NCBI RefSeq assembly: GCF_947490095.1
Contig: NZ_CANLFS010000016.1
Span: forward strand, 1-64,000
Origin: an uncultured Halomonas sp.
Lineage (GTDB): Bacteria > Pseudomonadota > Gammaproteobacteria > Pseudomonadales > Halomonadaceae
Direction of reading: 5' to 3'
DNA length: 64,000 bases
This document shows positions 25,692 through 34,693 of this stretch, one piece after another (the stretch's first letter is position 1; every line of letters begins with the position of its first letter). A program made the position numbers and the translations under genes. Under the pieces are notes generated by a model. It was not told the DNA's origin. It was given only the letters and a program-made list of their open reading frames with translations, and ran no database searches.

Positions 25692-26132
25692 ATGTCAGCC
25701 GACCCGCAGCTGGAGGCCTTCTGTGCCTTTTTCAAAAACCTAGACAAAAGCTGTACAAAAAGTCTTTACAAGTTCTATACTCCAGATGTCGTCTTCCAGG
25801 ACGCCTTGCACCGCATCGAAGGCACCGAATCGCTTGAGCGCTACTTTTCGAGCTTATACAGCAACGTTACAGCGTGTCATTTCGTCTTCCACGAGCGACA
25901 GCGCAACGGCCAGGAAGCCTTTACCACCTGGACACTGCACCTGAAGCACCCCCGGCTGAACAAGGGACGTGTGGTCGAGGTGGAGGGATGCTCCCACCTC
26001 CGCTTCGCGGACGACGGCAGCGGCAGAGTCACCCGCCACCGCGACTATTTCGATGCCGGCGCCCTGCTCTACGAGCGGCTGCCCCTGCTGGGCGGCGCCA
26101 TACGGCTGATCAAGCGCCAGCTAGACGCCTGA
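25692..26132 (+). CDS. SnoaL-like (NTF2-fold) protein
   Basis: A 146-residue small alpha+beta protein whose first part follows the NTF2/SnoaL pattern (FYTPDVVFQDALHRIEG ... LERYF). Its role in this cluster is unknown; related genes commonly sit between phrB and an SDR. AAGGAG precedes ATG 25692. Codons 16-36 are strikingly AT-rich (AAA, AGT, CTT, TAT, ACT, CTA), unlike the GC-ending codons around them. That block coincides with a promoter-like element, so the sequence seems to serve both coding and control. Confidence 0.8.
   Translation: MSADPQLEAFCAFFKNLDKSCTKSLYKFYTPDVVFQDALHRIEGTESLERYFSSLYSNVTACHFVFHERQRNGQEAFTTWTLHLKHPRLNKGRVVEVEGCSHLRFADDGSGRVTRHRDYFDAGALLYERLPLLGGAIRLIKRQLDA
25741..25781 (+). 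promoter_or_regulatory. Promoter and LitR-type box inside the SnoaL-like gene
   Basis: TAGACA-N5-TGTACA (25741-25757) repeats the box found before merR. Its TGTACA can serve as a -35 with TATACT at 25776-25781 as a -10 (18-base spacing, slightly long but normal for MerR-type promoters). The block is AT-rich in an otherwise GC-rich gene. It could drive the downstream SDR-FAD-DUF1365-cfa genes independently of merR-phrB. Confidence 0.5.
25855..25871. promoter_or_regulatory. Putative LitR/MerR operator, box 3 (degenerate)
   Basis: TATACA-GCAAC-GTTACA keeps the N5 spacing of boxes 1 and 2, with two changes in the second half. It lies within the SnoaL-like gene, about 75 bp past the -10 at 25776, and may be an auxiliary site. 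Confidence 0.35.
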
Positions 26133-26175
26133 AGGCAATGGCCTCGGGCACCGCCACCACCACCCCGGAGGCCCC

Positions 26176-26961
26176 ATGTCCGATTGTCAGCGCATCTGGC
26201 TCACCGGTGCCGGCTCGGGTATCGGCCGTGCCCTGGCCGAACGCCTGCTAGCCCGCGGTGACCATGTCGTCCTCAGCGGTCGCAACGCGGCCCCCCTCGA
26301 GGACCTGGCCGCCAACCGAACCAACGCCACGGTGTTGCCTCTCGATATTACCGACCGCGAGGCGATGCGCGATGCCGGCCGACGGCTCGAGGCGGCCCTC
26401 GGCGGGCTCGACCTGGTGATTCTCAACGCCGGTACCTGCGAGTACTTCGATGCCGGAGGCGTCGACGTCGATATGGTGGAACGGGTATTTGCCGCCAACT
26501 TCCAGGGGGCCATCCACTGCATCGACGCGGCCCTGCCGCTGCTGCGCCGCGCGCGTGCCGAAGGAGGCCGGCCGCTGCTGGCTGCCACTTCCAGCGCCGC
26601 GGCCTACCTGGCGCTGCCCCGCGCCGAAGCCTACGGCGCCTCCAAGGCCGCGCTGAGCCATTTCCTGGAGGCACTGCGCCTGGACCTGCATGCCGAGGGG
26701 ATCCAAATAAGCGTCATCCATCCCGGCTTCGTTCGCACACCGCTCACCGACCGCAATGACTTCCCCATGCCGATGTGCGTCGAGGTCGACCAGGCCGCCG
26801 ATGCGATTCTCGATGGCCTCGACCATCGCCGCCTGGATATCCATTTTCCGCGCCGCTTCACCTTGCTGGTCAAGCTGATGGGCATCCTGCCCGTATCACT
26901 TCGTTTTCGTCTGGGGCGGCGCCTTTCGCGATCCAGGACTGCCACGGAGGCTCGCCCATGA
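26176..26961 (+). CDS. SDR-family oxidoreductase
   Basis: A classical short-chain dehydrogenase of 261 residues. The cofactor motif TGAGSGIG is at 10-17, NAG follows the fourth strand, and the catalytic Ser and YxxxK lie in ATSSAAAYL and YGASK. A short extra C-terminal segment (HFPRRFTLLVKLMGILP) looks amphipathic and might associate with membrane. The substrate is unknown. Its stop overlaps the next start as ATGA, so it is translationally coupled to the FAD oxidoreductase, and the pair probably acts on lipids. Confidence 0.85.
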   Translation: MSDCQRIWLTGAGSGIGRALAERLLARGDHVVLSGRNAAPLEDLAANRTNATVLPLDITDREAMRDAGRRLEAALGGLDLVILNAGTCEYFDAGGVDVDMVERVFAANFQGAIHCIDAALPLLRRARAEGGRPLLAATSSAAAYLALPRAEAYGASKAALSHFLEALRLDLHAEGIQISVIHPGFVRTPLTDRNDFPMPMCVEVDQAADAILDGLDHRRLDIHFPRRFTLLVKLMGILPVSLRFRLGRRLSRSRTATEARP

Positions 26962-28304
26962 ACGCCTGCTCATCACACACACCGGCGCCCAGGCGCATTG
27001 CCGTGGTTGGCAGTGGCATCGCCGGCATGGCCGCTGCCTGGTACCTATCGGGCCGTCACGAGGTGACGCTGCTCGAGGCCGACGCGCGACTGGGCGGCCA
27101 CACCGCCACCGTGGATGTGGAGGTCGCAGGCCGTCACCATGCCATCGACACCGGCTTCATCGTCTTCAACGACCGAAACTACCCACACTTCCGGCGTTTG
27201 CTGCAGCGCCTCGGCGTCACCGCACAGCCCACCGAGATGAGCTTCTCGGTGCATGAAACGGACCGAGACTTCGAGTACAACGGCCACACCCTGGCCAGCC
27301 TGTTCGCTCAGCGACGCAACCTGCTTCGCCCCAGCTTCTACGGCCTGCTGAGCGAGATCCTGCGCTTCAATCGCGAGGCGACCCGGGCCATGGATGACGG
27401 CACACTCGACCCCACCATCACCCTGGGCACCTGGCTGAAAACGTGCCGCTTCGGTACCGCCTTTCAGAAACGCTACCTGCTCCCCATGGGGGCCGCGATA
27501 TGGTCGGCGAGCCTCAGCGACCTGCGAGACTTCCCGCTGCAGTTTTTCGTGCGTTTCTTCCACCACCACGGCCTGCTCTCGATAAACGACAGGCCTCAGT
27601 GGTACACCCTGGTCGGCGGTTCGCGCCGCTATATTTCGCCGCTCACTGCGCCCTACGCCGGCCGCATCCGCCTGTCGACGCCGGTGCTCGGCATCCGCAG
27701 GCTGACCGACGGCGTGGCACTGCGCACCGCCCTCGGCACTGAGCACTTCGACGAGGTGATTCTGGCCTGTCATGCCGACCAGGCACTGGCGCTGCTGGAG
27801 GACCCGAGTCCCGCCGAACGCGAGATCCTCGCCGCCCTGCCCTATCAGGACAATGAGGTGGTGTTGCACACCGACACTCGCCTGCTGCCGCGCCGACGCC
27901 GCGCCTGGGCGAGCTGGAACTACCGGCTCGACGGCCGCGACGAGGCGGCCCGGATCTCGGTTACCTACGCCATGAACATCCTGCAGCGCCTGGAGGCGCC
28001 TCAGACCTTCTGCGTGACCCTAAACGACACCAACGCCATCGACCCGGCTCGGATACTGGGGCGTTTCACCTACGCCCATCCACAGTTCACCCTGGCCGGC
28101 GAAGCGGCCAAGGCACGCCATGCCGAGATCTCCGGCACGCCCTTTCGCACCCACTACTGCGGCGCCTACTGGCGTAACGGCTTCCACGAGGATGGTGTAT
28201 GGAGCGCCCTGCGCGTGGCCAACGGCCTGGGCGGCGACGAAGCGGGGCCCGGCGCCATCGCGGCGCCGGCGAACCCGGTGGCTAGGCCGGCCCAACGCGC
28301 ATGA
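26958..28304 (+). CDS. FAD-dependent amine-oxidase-fold oxidoreductase
   Basis: A 448-residue flavoprotein with the dinucleotide motif VVGSGIAGMAAAWYL and an acidic strand end (LLEAD). GGHTATVDV and DTGFIVFN follow, in the manner of phytoene-desaturase/amine-oxidase proteins of light and singlet-oxygen regulons. Starts at ATG 26958 with CGGAGG 7 bases upstream, overlapping the SDR stop. Its own stop overlaps the DUF1365 start. Related gene trios (FAD enzyme, DUF1365, Cfa-like methyltransferase) are known in other proteobacteria, where they are linked to lipid modification under photo-oxidative stress. The exact reaction here is not known. Confidence 0.85.
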   Translation: MNACSSHTPAPRRIAVVGSGIAGMAAAWYLSGRHEVTLLEADARLGGHTATVDVEVAGRHHAIDTGFIVFNDRNYPHFRRLLQRLGVTAQPTEMSFSVHETDRDFEYNGHTLASLFAQRRNLLRPSFYGLLSEILRFNREATRAMDDGTLDPTITLGTWLKTCRFGTAFQKRYLLPMGAAIWSASLSDLRDFPLQFFVRFFHHHGLLSINDRPQWYTLVGGSRRYISPLTAPYAGRIRLSTPVLGIRRLTDGVALRTALGTEHFDEVILACHADQALALLEDPSPAEREILAALPYQDNEVVLHTDTRLLPRRRRAWASWNYRLDGRDEAARISVTYAMNILQRLEAPQTFCVTLNDTNAIDPARILGRFTYAHPQFTLAGEAAKARHAEISGTPFRTHYCGAYWRNGFHEDGVWSALRVANGLGGDEAGPGAIAAPANPVARPAQRA

Positions 28305-29071
28305 TCACCCGGCCACGCTCACGCATCTACCATGGCAAGCTGCGTCATCGACGCTTCCTGCCGCGCGATCACGCCTTCAGCTATGGGCTATGGATGGCCT
28401 GGCTCGATCTCGACGAGATCCCCGAGCTCTTCGACGGCGTGCCCGGTTTCAGCGCCCGACGCCCCGCCCTGGCCCGGTTTCGACGCGCGGACCATCTCCC
28501 AGGCGAGCCGACACCCCGGGATCGTTCGCTGAAGCAGGCGGTACGCGATGAGCTGACCCGCCGACTGGGTGACGCCCCCGACGGGCGCATATGCCTGCTG
28601 ACTCAGCTACGCACCCTGGGCCTGGGCTTCAACCCCCTCTCGCTCTACTACGCCTTCGATGCCCGCGGCGAACTTCGCGCCGTGCTGGGCGAGGTCAACA
28701 ATATTCCCTGGGGCGAGCGCACCTACTACGCCTGCGCCGTGGACCCGAGCCGCCGCTCCCACCAAGCCGAGTTCGCCAAGGCGATGCACGTCTCCCCCTT
28801 CAACCCCATGGATATGACGTATCGCTGGCGCTTCAACACCCCCGGCGAGCGCCTGTTGATGCACATGGAGAACTGGGGCGAGGGCAAATGCCACTTCGAC
28901 GCCACCCTGACCCTGACGGCCCGTCCCGCCACTCGCCGCGTGCTGCTCGGCACCCTGGCGCGCCAGCCGTGGATGAGTATCAAGACACTGGCCGGTATCC
29001 ACGTCGAGGCGCTGCGGCTGTGGGCCAAACGTGTGCCGGTCCATGACCACCCCGGCCCCGACCGCTCGTAG
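28301..29071 (+). CDS. DUF1365-domain protein
   Basis: A 256-residue protein of the DUF1365 family, recognisable by YHGKLRHRRFLPRDHAFSYG at the start and by GLGFNPLSLYYAFD and KAMHVSPFNPMDMTYRW further in. The function is unproven; it almost always accompanies the FAD protein upstream and a Cfa-type methyltransferase downstream. Overlaps its upstream neighbour by ATGA and lies 11 bp before the methyltransferase. Confidence 0.85.
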   Translation: MITRPRSRIYHGKLRHRRFLPRDHAFSYGLWMAWLDLDEIPELFDGVPGFSARRPALARFRRADHLPGEPTPRDRSLKQAVRDELTRRLGDAPDGRICLLTQLRTLGLGFNPLSLYYAFDARGELRAVLGEVNNIPWGERTYYACAVDPSRRSHQAEFAKAMHVSPFNPMDMTYRWRFNTPGERLLMHMENWGEGKCHFDATLTLTARPATRRVLLGTLARQPWMSIKTLAGIHVEALRLWAKRVPVHDHPGPDRS

Positions 29072-29082
29072 GAGAAACCGAC

Positions 29083-30369
29083 GTGAACACGCTGCGCTCC
29101 GCCAACACCACTCGCCCCCTGGCGAACGACACCGACCGTCCAACTCGCTGGCTACGCTCGCGCGTGCTGGCCCAGCTGGACCGGCTGGAGGGCGGCGAGA
29201 TAACCCTGATCGAGGGGCATCATCGCCATTGCCTGGGCCAGGGCGGGCCTCTCACCATTACCCTGGCGGTACGTGACAGCCGGATGTGGAAGCGCATGGC
29301 GCTGGGCGGCACCGTGGGTGCCGCAGAGGCCTACATGGACGGCGACTGGGATGCCGACGACCTGGTCGCCCTGATACGCCTGCTCGCCGCCAACCTGGAG
29401 CGAGTCAACGGCGAGATCGAGACCGGTACCGCCCGCCTGGGCCGCTGGCTGCTGACCGCGCTCTACCGCCTGCAGCGAAACAGCCTGTCCGGCTCTCGAC
29501 GCAACGTCTCGGCCCACTACGATATCGGCAACGAGTTGTTCGCCACCTTCCTGGACCGGGAACATCGCATGTATTCCAGCGCCGTCTTCCCGCATTCCGA
29601 GGCGAGCCTGGAGGAGGCCTCCACCTATAAACTGGACCTCATGCTCGAACGGCTGGATGTGCGACCCGAGCACCATCTACTGGAGATAGGCACCGGCTGG
29701 GGCGGGCTCGCCATTCATGCGGCCAGGACCCGTGGATGCCGGGTCACCACCACCACCCTCTCCAGGGAGCAATACGCCTACACCGCTCGGCGCATCGCCG
29801 AGGAGGGGCTCACCGACCGCATCACCCTGCTGCAGCAGGACTACCGTAAGCTCGAGGGCCACTTCGATCGGCTGATCTCGGTGGAGATGATCGAAGCAGT
29901 GGGTCACCAATACCTGGATACCTACCTGGCCACCCTCGACCGGCTACTCACTCACGACGGACTGGCGTTACTGCAGGCGATCACCATCCGTGACCAGCGC
30001 TTCGAAGCCGCCAAGCGCGAGATGGACTTCATCAAGCGCTATATCTTCCCCGGCGGCTTCCTGCCCTCCCATCACGCCATCCTGAGCGGGGTGGTGCGGA
30101 GCACCTCGCTCAACGTGCTGGCCCTGAGCGAGATTGGTCCGCATTACGCCCGCACCCTGCGCGAGTGGCGCCAGCGCTTCGAGGCCCAGCTCGAGGGCGT
30201 GCGCCAGCTGGGCTACGACGAACGCTTCATTCGCATGTGGCGCTACTACCTGTGCTACTGCGAAGGGGGCTTCCTGGAGCGCACCATCGGCACCTGCCAT
30301 CTGTTGCTGGCCAAGCCCGGCGCCCGCCCCTCCTTGACTACAACGCCCCAGGCTCCGGCCACTGCCTGA
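29083..30369 (+). CDS. Cyclopropane-fatty-acyl-phospholipid synthase-like methyltransferase
   Basis: A 428-residue SAM-dependent enzyme of the Cfa family. The N-terminal domain is followed by NVSAHYDIGNELFATFLD, the SAM loop LLEIGTGWGGLAIHAA, and the C-terminal RMWRYYLCYCEGGFLER. The family methylates double bonds of phospholipid acyl chains. Within a light-stress cluster it may make methylated rather than cyclopropane products. The start codon is GTG (29083) with AGGAG upstream. It is the last gene of the operon. Confidence 0.88.
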   Translation: MNTLRSANTTRPLANDTDRPTRWLRSRVLAQLDRLEGGEITLIEGHHRHCLGQGGPLTITLAVRDSRMWKRMALGGTVGAAEAYMDGDWDADDLVALIRLLAANLERVNGEIETGTARLGRWLLTALYRLQRNSLSGSRRNVSAHYDIGNELFATFLDREHRMYSSAVFPHSEASLEEASTYKLDLMLERLDVRPEHHLLEIGTGWGGLAIHAARTRGCRVTTTTLSREQYAYTARRIAEEGLTDRITLLQQDYRKLEGHFDRLISVEMIEAVGHQYLDTYLATLDRLLTHDGLALLQAITIRDQRFEAAKREMDFIKRYIFPGGFLPSHHAILSGVVRSTSLNVLALSEIGPHYARTLREWRQRFEAQLEGVRQLGYDERFIRMWRYYLCYCEGGFLERTIGTCHLLLAKPGARPSLTTTPQAPATA

Positions 30370-30456
30370 GGCATCCCACCGGCGCAGCCGCGTGCATTCA
30401 CCTTTCACGAGCAGTAGACTACGCCCCTAATAACATTCGACTCCCGGAATGACTCT

Positions 30457-30972
30457 GTGACCAAGCAACACTCCTTTAATCGCGACGAATTGCTGGCCTG
30501 CTCACGAGGCGAGCTCTTCGGCCCCGGAAACGCCCAGCTGCCGGCCCCCAACATGCTGATGCTCGACCGTATCACCTCCATTACCGAGAGTGGCGGCGAA
30601 CATGGCAAGGGCGAGTTGGTCGCCGAGCTCGATATCCATCCCGACCTGTGGTTCTTCGACTGCCACTTCCCCGGCGACCCGGTCATGCCCGGCTGCCTGG
30701 GTCTGGATGCCATGTGGCAGCTGGTAGGCTTCTACCTGGGCTGGCTCGGCCACCCCGGCCGTGGTCGCGCCCTGGGCTGTGGTGAGGTAAAGTTTACCGG
30801 CCAGATTCTGCCCGATGCCCAGAGGGTCACCTATCGGATCAATATCAAGCGCATCATCACTCGGCGCCTGATACTCGGCATGGCCGACGGTACCGTTTCC
30901 GTCGACGGCCGGGACATCTACCAGGCCAACGACCTGCGCGTCGGCCTATTCACTTCCACCGCGAACTTCTGA
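30457..30972 (+). CDS. fabA: 3-hydroxydecanoyl-ACP dehydratase/isomerase
   Basis: A dehydratase that introduces the cis-3-decenoyl-ACP double bond, starting unsaturated fatty acid synthesis. It has 171 residues (E. coli 172), with the catalytic His70 in [15 protein letters not shown] and Asp84 in LGLDAMWQL. The start codon is GTG (30457); an ATG 8 bases earlier leads straight to a stop. Forms an operon with fabB 13 bp downstream. Confidence 0.97.
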   Translation: MTKQHSFNRDELLACSRGELFGPGNAQLPAPNMLMLDRITSITESGGEHGKGELVAELDIHPDLWFFDCHFPGDPVMPGCLGLDAMWQLVGFYLGWLGHPGRGRALGCGEVKFTGQILPDAQRVTYRINIKRIITRRLILGMADGTVSVDGRDIYQANDLRVGLFTSTANF

Positions 30973-30985
30973 TCAGGAGGCTTCC

Positions 30986-32203
30986 ATGCGACGAGTGGTA
31001 GTCACCGGCCTGGGCATCGTCTCCTGCCTGGGCAACGACCAACAGCAGGTTCTAGAGGCGCTCAAGGAAGGCCGCTCCGGCATTCGCTTCAAGGAAGAGT
31101 ACGCCGAGCGCGGCTTCCGCAGCCATGTGGCTGGCGTTGTCGATATCGACCTCGATGCCCTGATCGACCGCAAACAGCGTCGCTTCATGGGCGATGCCGC
31201 GGCCTACGCCTATGTCAGCATGGCCCAGGCCATCGAAGACTCGGGCCTGACGCCGGAGCAGGTGTCCAACGACCGCACCGGCCTGATCGCCGGCTCCGGT
31301 GGCGCCTCCAGCGCCAACCAGGTGGAAGCCGCCGATGTGCTGCGCGAGAAGGGGCTGCGGCGCGTGGGGCCCTACCGGGTCACCCGCACCATGGGCAGCA
31401 CCGTCTCGGCCTGCCTGGCGACCCCCTTCAAAATCAAGGGCGTGAACTACTCCATCTCCTCTGCCTGCGCGACCTCGGTGCACTGCATCGGCAACGCCGT
31501 GGAGCAGATCCAGATGGGCAAGCAGGACGTGGTCTTCGCCGGCGGCGGCGAGGAGGAGCACTGGACGCTGTCCTGTCTGTTCGATGCCATGGGCGCCCTC
31601 TCCACCCAGTATAACGACACGCCCACCCAGGCCTCGCGTCCCTATGACCAGGCTCGGGATGGCTTCGTTATCGCCGGCGGTGGCGGCATGCTGGTGCTCG
31701 AGGAACTCGAGCATGCGCGTGCCCGGGGGGCCAAGATCTATGCCGAGGTAACCGGCTACGCGGCCACCTCCGACGGCCACGATATGGTCGCTCCTTCCGG
31801 TGAGGGCGCGGTGCGCTGCATGCGCCAGGCCATGGCCACCACCGACGGCAAGATCGACTACATCAACACCCACGGCACCTCGACGCCGGTAGGGGATATT
31901 TCCGAGCTTCGCGCCATTCGTGAGGTCTTCGGTGATAACACCCCGGCGATCGGCTCCACCAAGTCGTTGACCGGCCACTCCCTCGGCGCCACCGGTGTGC
32001 AGGAAGCGGTCTACTCGCTGCTGATGATGGAAAACGATTTTATCGCTCCCTCGGCCAACATCGATACCCTCGATGAGCAGGCCGACGGCTTCGATATCGT
32101 GACCCAGCCCCGCAATGGCGTCAGGGTCGAGCGCGTGCTCTCCAACAGCTTCGGCTTCGGCGGCACCAACGCCTGCCTGGTGCTGGAGAAGTTCCAGGAC
32201 TGA
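30986..32203 (+). CDS. fabB: 3-oxoacyl-ACP synthase I
   Basis: A condensing enzyme that elongates the unsaturated intermediate made by FabA. It has 405 residues (E. coli 406). The nucleophile is Cys161 in [12 protein letters not shown], with the two histidines in [11 protein letters not shown] and GHSLGATG and the closing [19 protein letters not shown] ribosome site precedes ATG 30986. The gene pair ends in a strong bidirectional terminator. Confidence 0.97.
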   Translation: MRRVVVTGLGIVSCLGNDQQQVLEALKEGRSGIRFKEEYAERGFRSHVAGVVDIDLDALIDRKQRRFMGDAAAYAYVSMAQAIEDSGLTPEQVSNDRTGLIAGSGGASSANQVEAADVLREKGLRRVGPYRVTRTMGSTVSACLATPFKIKGVNYSISSACATSVHCIGNAVEQIQMGKQDVVFAGGGEEEHWTLSCLFDAMGALSTQYNDTPTQASRPYDQARDGFVIAGGGGMLVLEELEHARARGAKIYAEVTGYAATSDGHDMVAPSGEGAVRCMRQAMATTDGKIDYINTHGTSTPVGDISELRAIREVFGDNTPAIGSTKSLTGHSLGATGVQEAVYSLLMMENDFIAPSANIDTLDEQADGFDIVTQPRNGVRVERVLSNSFGFGGTNACLVLEKFQD

Positions 32204-32229
32204 CCCGGCGCGCGGTCCCCGCGACGTAA

Positions 32230-32261
32230 CGAGAGAGGCGCCCCGCGGGGCGCCTCTCTCG
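32230..32261. terminator. Bidirectional terminator between fabB and plsC
   Basis: A 15-bp perfect inverted repeat, CGAGAGAGGCGCCCC / GGGGCGCCTCTCTCG, with a 2-base centre. It lies between convergent genes. U-tracts are weak on both sides, but the stem is very stable. Confidence 0.75.
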
Positions 32262-32297
32262 TATCCGTCACCCGACACCATGAGCCCTCGCTCCGGC

Positions 32298-33065
32298 TCA
32301 GTTCGCCGCCGTCTCCTGGCGTGGCCCTTCGGCCTCCCCGTCGCGCGGCCGCGCCACCTCGGATATCTCGGCCAGCCGCGCCTCGATCCAGGCCTCTGTC
32401 TCGGCGAGCACCTCTTCCGGGGTGCGGCCGACGGTCTCGATCGGCTCGCCCACCACCATCGTCAGCCGCCCGGGCTTCTTGACCCAGTGGCGCCCCGGCC
32501 AGCGCTCGCCGGCATTATGCGCCACCGGCACCACCGGCACGCCGGCACGGCAGGCGATCACCGCTCCGCTCTTGTTGTAGCGCTTGCGGCTACCCGGAGC
32601 GACCCGGGTGCCCTCGGGAAAAATCAGCACCGACAGCCCCTCTTCCAGGCGCTGCTTGCCCTGGGTAAGCACCTGCTTGATGGCCCGGGAGGGGCGCGAA
32701 CGGTCCAGGGCAATGGGATGCAGCAGCCGAAGCCCCCAGCCGAAGATCGGCAGGTTCAAGAGCTCCTTCTTGAGCACCGTACACACCGGTGGATGCAGCA
32801 GTTGCAGGTACACGGTCTCCCATTCGGACTGGTGATTGGCCAGGATCACGCAGGCCCCCTCGGGCAGGTTCTCTCGCCCGCGAAAGTCATAGCGCACGCC
32901 GACGACCCATCGAAACCAGCCGATGATGAAATGGTTATAGAGGTTGAGCAGGCGATAGCGCGAGGTCAGCGGCAGGAAGGGCGCCGGCGGCAGGAACAGC
33001 ACGCCGCACACCAGCATGGCGATAAAGTAGCCCAGGTAGAAGATCAGGCTGCGCAACACCCTCAT
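32298..33065 (-). CDS. plsC: 1-acyl-sn-glycerol-3-phosphate acyltransferase
   Basis: A membrane-bound enzyme that adds the second acyl chain to lysophosphatidate. The 255-residue product has an N-terminal membrane helix (about 5-28) and the acyltransferase motifs NHQSEWE (His78, with Glu83 in place of the common Asp of HX4D) and FPEGTR (149-154). The HX4E form is also seen in a branch of proteobacterial PlsC proteins. ATG 33065 is used because it overlaps the upstream stop as ATGA; the longer frame runs into the neighbour. Confidence 0.88.
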   Translation of the reverse strand: MRVLRSLIFYLGYFIAMLVCGVLFLPPAPFLPLTSRYRLLNLYNHFIIGWFRWVVGVRYDFRGRENLPEGACVILANHQSEWETVYLQLLHPPVCTVLKKELLNLPIFGWGLRLLHPIALDRSRPSRAIKQVLTQGKQRLEEGLSVLIFPEGTRVAPGSRKRYNKSGAVIACRAGVPVVPVAHNAGERWPGRHWVKKPGRLTMVVGEPIETVGRTPEEVLAETEAWIEARLAEISEVARPRDGEAEGPRQETAAN

Positions 33066-33949
33066 GATGCGCTCTCCTCCTCGCCACACTCCGGCGCATT
33101 GGCCCGACACCAGGCATCGAGCATCTTGCTCAACTCCAGGCGCCAGGGCTTCTGGTGCACGCCGAAGACATCCAGCACCCGTCGGCAGTTGAGCACCCGG
33201 CGCAAGGGGTGGTCATGGTGATGATGCAGGGCCCGCAGCGCGCCCAGCTCACGCCGGTCGCCGCGCCCTTCCAGGCGGGTGACCAGCTGAGTACGCACCA
33301 CCGAGACGAAGGTGTAGACGCTTACCGGCTCGGTCCCCGCCAGATGATAGCTGCCCCAGGCACCGGCGCCGCACTGCTGCTGCTGCAGCATGCCGACAAG
33401 CGCCATGGCCACCGCATCTGCCGAGGTGGGGCAGCAGGTCACATCCACCTCTCCACGCACCTCCCCGGCATCGACCAGAGTATCGACCAGCTCGTTGAGC
33501 CAGGCATGGCTACCCTCGAGGGCGAACAGTGGCCCCAGCCGCACGATCAGGTGCCGAGGATGCTCGGCCCGGATACGGTCGCCGGTCACCACCAGGCGGC
33601 GCAGGCTCTCGTCTCGCGGGCGCGGGATGACATGCTCATCGATGGGCTCGGCGAAGCCATCCTCGTAGAGCTGGTCGGAGACACACCACACCAGCGGGAT
33701 GTCCGCCTGGCGACATATCTCCAGACAGCGCTCCACCGCCTCGGCGTGGGCCGTCACCTCCGCCGGCGCGGCGAGGATCGGCCGCGACAGGGGTGGAATC
33801 ACCAGCGCCGCCGGCGCCACCTCCGCCAGCCAGGCGGGGTCCAGGGTCAGGCTCTCCTCGACGGTGAGCTCGGTGTCCGAACGGCGGCTGGCCTCCCGGA
33901 CCAGGGCCAGACTCAGGCAATGACCAGCATCCAGTACCAGCAGATTCAC
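33062..33949 (-). CDS. RmlD-like sugar-nucleotide-binding protein, probably non-catalytic
   Basis: The 295-residue product follows the RmlD/extended-SDR layout: an SDQLYEDG segment like the STDYVFDG of RmlD, then VRLGPLFA and YHLAG. The N-terminus reads LVLDAGHCLSLALVREA instead of the glycine-rich TGGxGxxG, and no YxxxK is seen at the expected place. It may bind a nucleotide sugar or another ligand without redox chemistry. It is translationally coupled to plsC, suggesting an envelope-related role. Function not established. Confidence 0.6.
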   Translation of the reverse strand: MNLLVLDAGHCLSLALVREASRRSDTELTVEESLTLDPAWLAEVAPAALVIPPLSRPILAAPAEVTAHAEAVERCLEICRQADIPLVWCVSDQLYEDGFAEPIDEHVIPRPRDESLRRLVVTGDRIRAEHPRHLIVRLGPLFALEGSHAWLNELVDTLVDAGEVRGEVDVTCCPTSADAVAMALVGMLQQQQCGAGAWGSYHLAGTEPVSVYTFVSVVRTQLVTRLEGRGDRRELGALRALHHHHDHPLRRVLNCRRVLDVFGVHQKPWRLELSKMLDAWCRANAPECGEEESAS

Positions 33950-33989
33950 TCGCGTACCTCCCTCGGCATGGCGTCAGAGGACCATCGAA

Positions 33990-34676
33990 TTAGAACGGAA
34001 TTTCGTCGTCGAAGTCATCGAAGCTGCCCGGATCCGGCGCACCGAAGTTGCCGCCCTGCTGCTGGCCACCACCCGGCTGACCACCCTGGGCGGGACGCTG
34101 GGGAGGCTGCTGCGGGGGGCGCTGAGGCGCTCCACCGCCGAACCCGCCGCCCTGCTGGGGGGCACCGCCTTGCTGAGGCACACCGCCCTGCTGAGGCTGG
34201 GTACCATAGCCACCCTGCTGGGGGGCACCACCCTGCTGCGGCTGAGCGCCATAGCCGCCCTGCTGTTGCGGCTGACCGCCGTAGCCGCCCTGCTGCTGGC
34301 CACCGCCGTAGCCGCCACCCTGGACGTCGCCACCACCGGGCCGGCCATCGAGCATCTGCATGTCGTTGACCACGATCTCGGTCGTATAGCGATCCTGGCC
34401 ATCCTGCCCCTGCCACTTGCGGGTCTGCAGGCGGCCCTCGACGTAGATCTTGCTGCCCTTCTTGAGATACTGCTGTGCGATCTCGGCGGTCTTGTTGAAG
34501 AGCACCAGGCGATGCCACTCGGTACGCTCCTGGCGCTGGCCGCTTTGACGATCCATCCAGGTATCGGTCGTCGCCAGGTTGAGGTTGGCAACGGCGGTAC
34601 CGGAAGGGGTAAAGCGAACCTCGGGATCCTGTCCCAGATTGCCGATGAGAATGACCTTGTTGATGCCACGGGCCAT
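33990..34676 (-). CDS. ssb: Single-stranded DNA-binding protein
   Basis: Binds single-stranded DNA in replication, repair and recombination. The OB fold spans about 1-110 ([20 protein letters not shown] ... GKWQ-like [17 protein letters not shown]). A long linker (about 115-215) is built of Gly, Gln and Pro repeats, and the conserved acidic tip is DFDDEIPF. At 228 residues it is much longer than E. coli SSB (178), all of the excess being linker. Its 5' leader carries a tandem 14-bp repeat. No clear LexA box is present. Confidence 0.96.
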   Translation of the reverse strand: MARGINKVILIGNLGQDPEVRFTPSGTAVANLNLATTDTWMDRQSGQRQERTEWHRLVLFNKTAEIAQQYLKKGSKIYVEGRLQTRKWQGQDGQDRYTTEIVVNDMQMLDGRPGGGDVQGGGYGGGQQQGGYGGQPQQQGGYGAQPQQGGAPQQGGYGTQPQQGGVPQQGGAPQQGGGFGGGAPQRPPQQPPQRPAQGGQPGGGQQQGGNFGAPDPGSFDDFDDEIPF

Positions 34677-34693
34677 GAGGGACTCCTTGTTCT

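Noticed and set aside
34030..34330. CRISPR-like or satellite repeats
   Set aside because: These are codon repeats for the Gly/Gln/Pro linker of SSB, in frame and without spacers.
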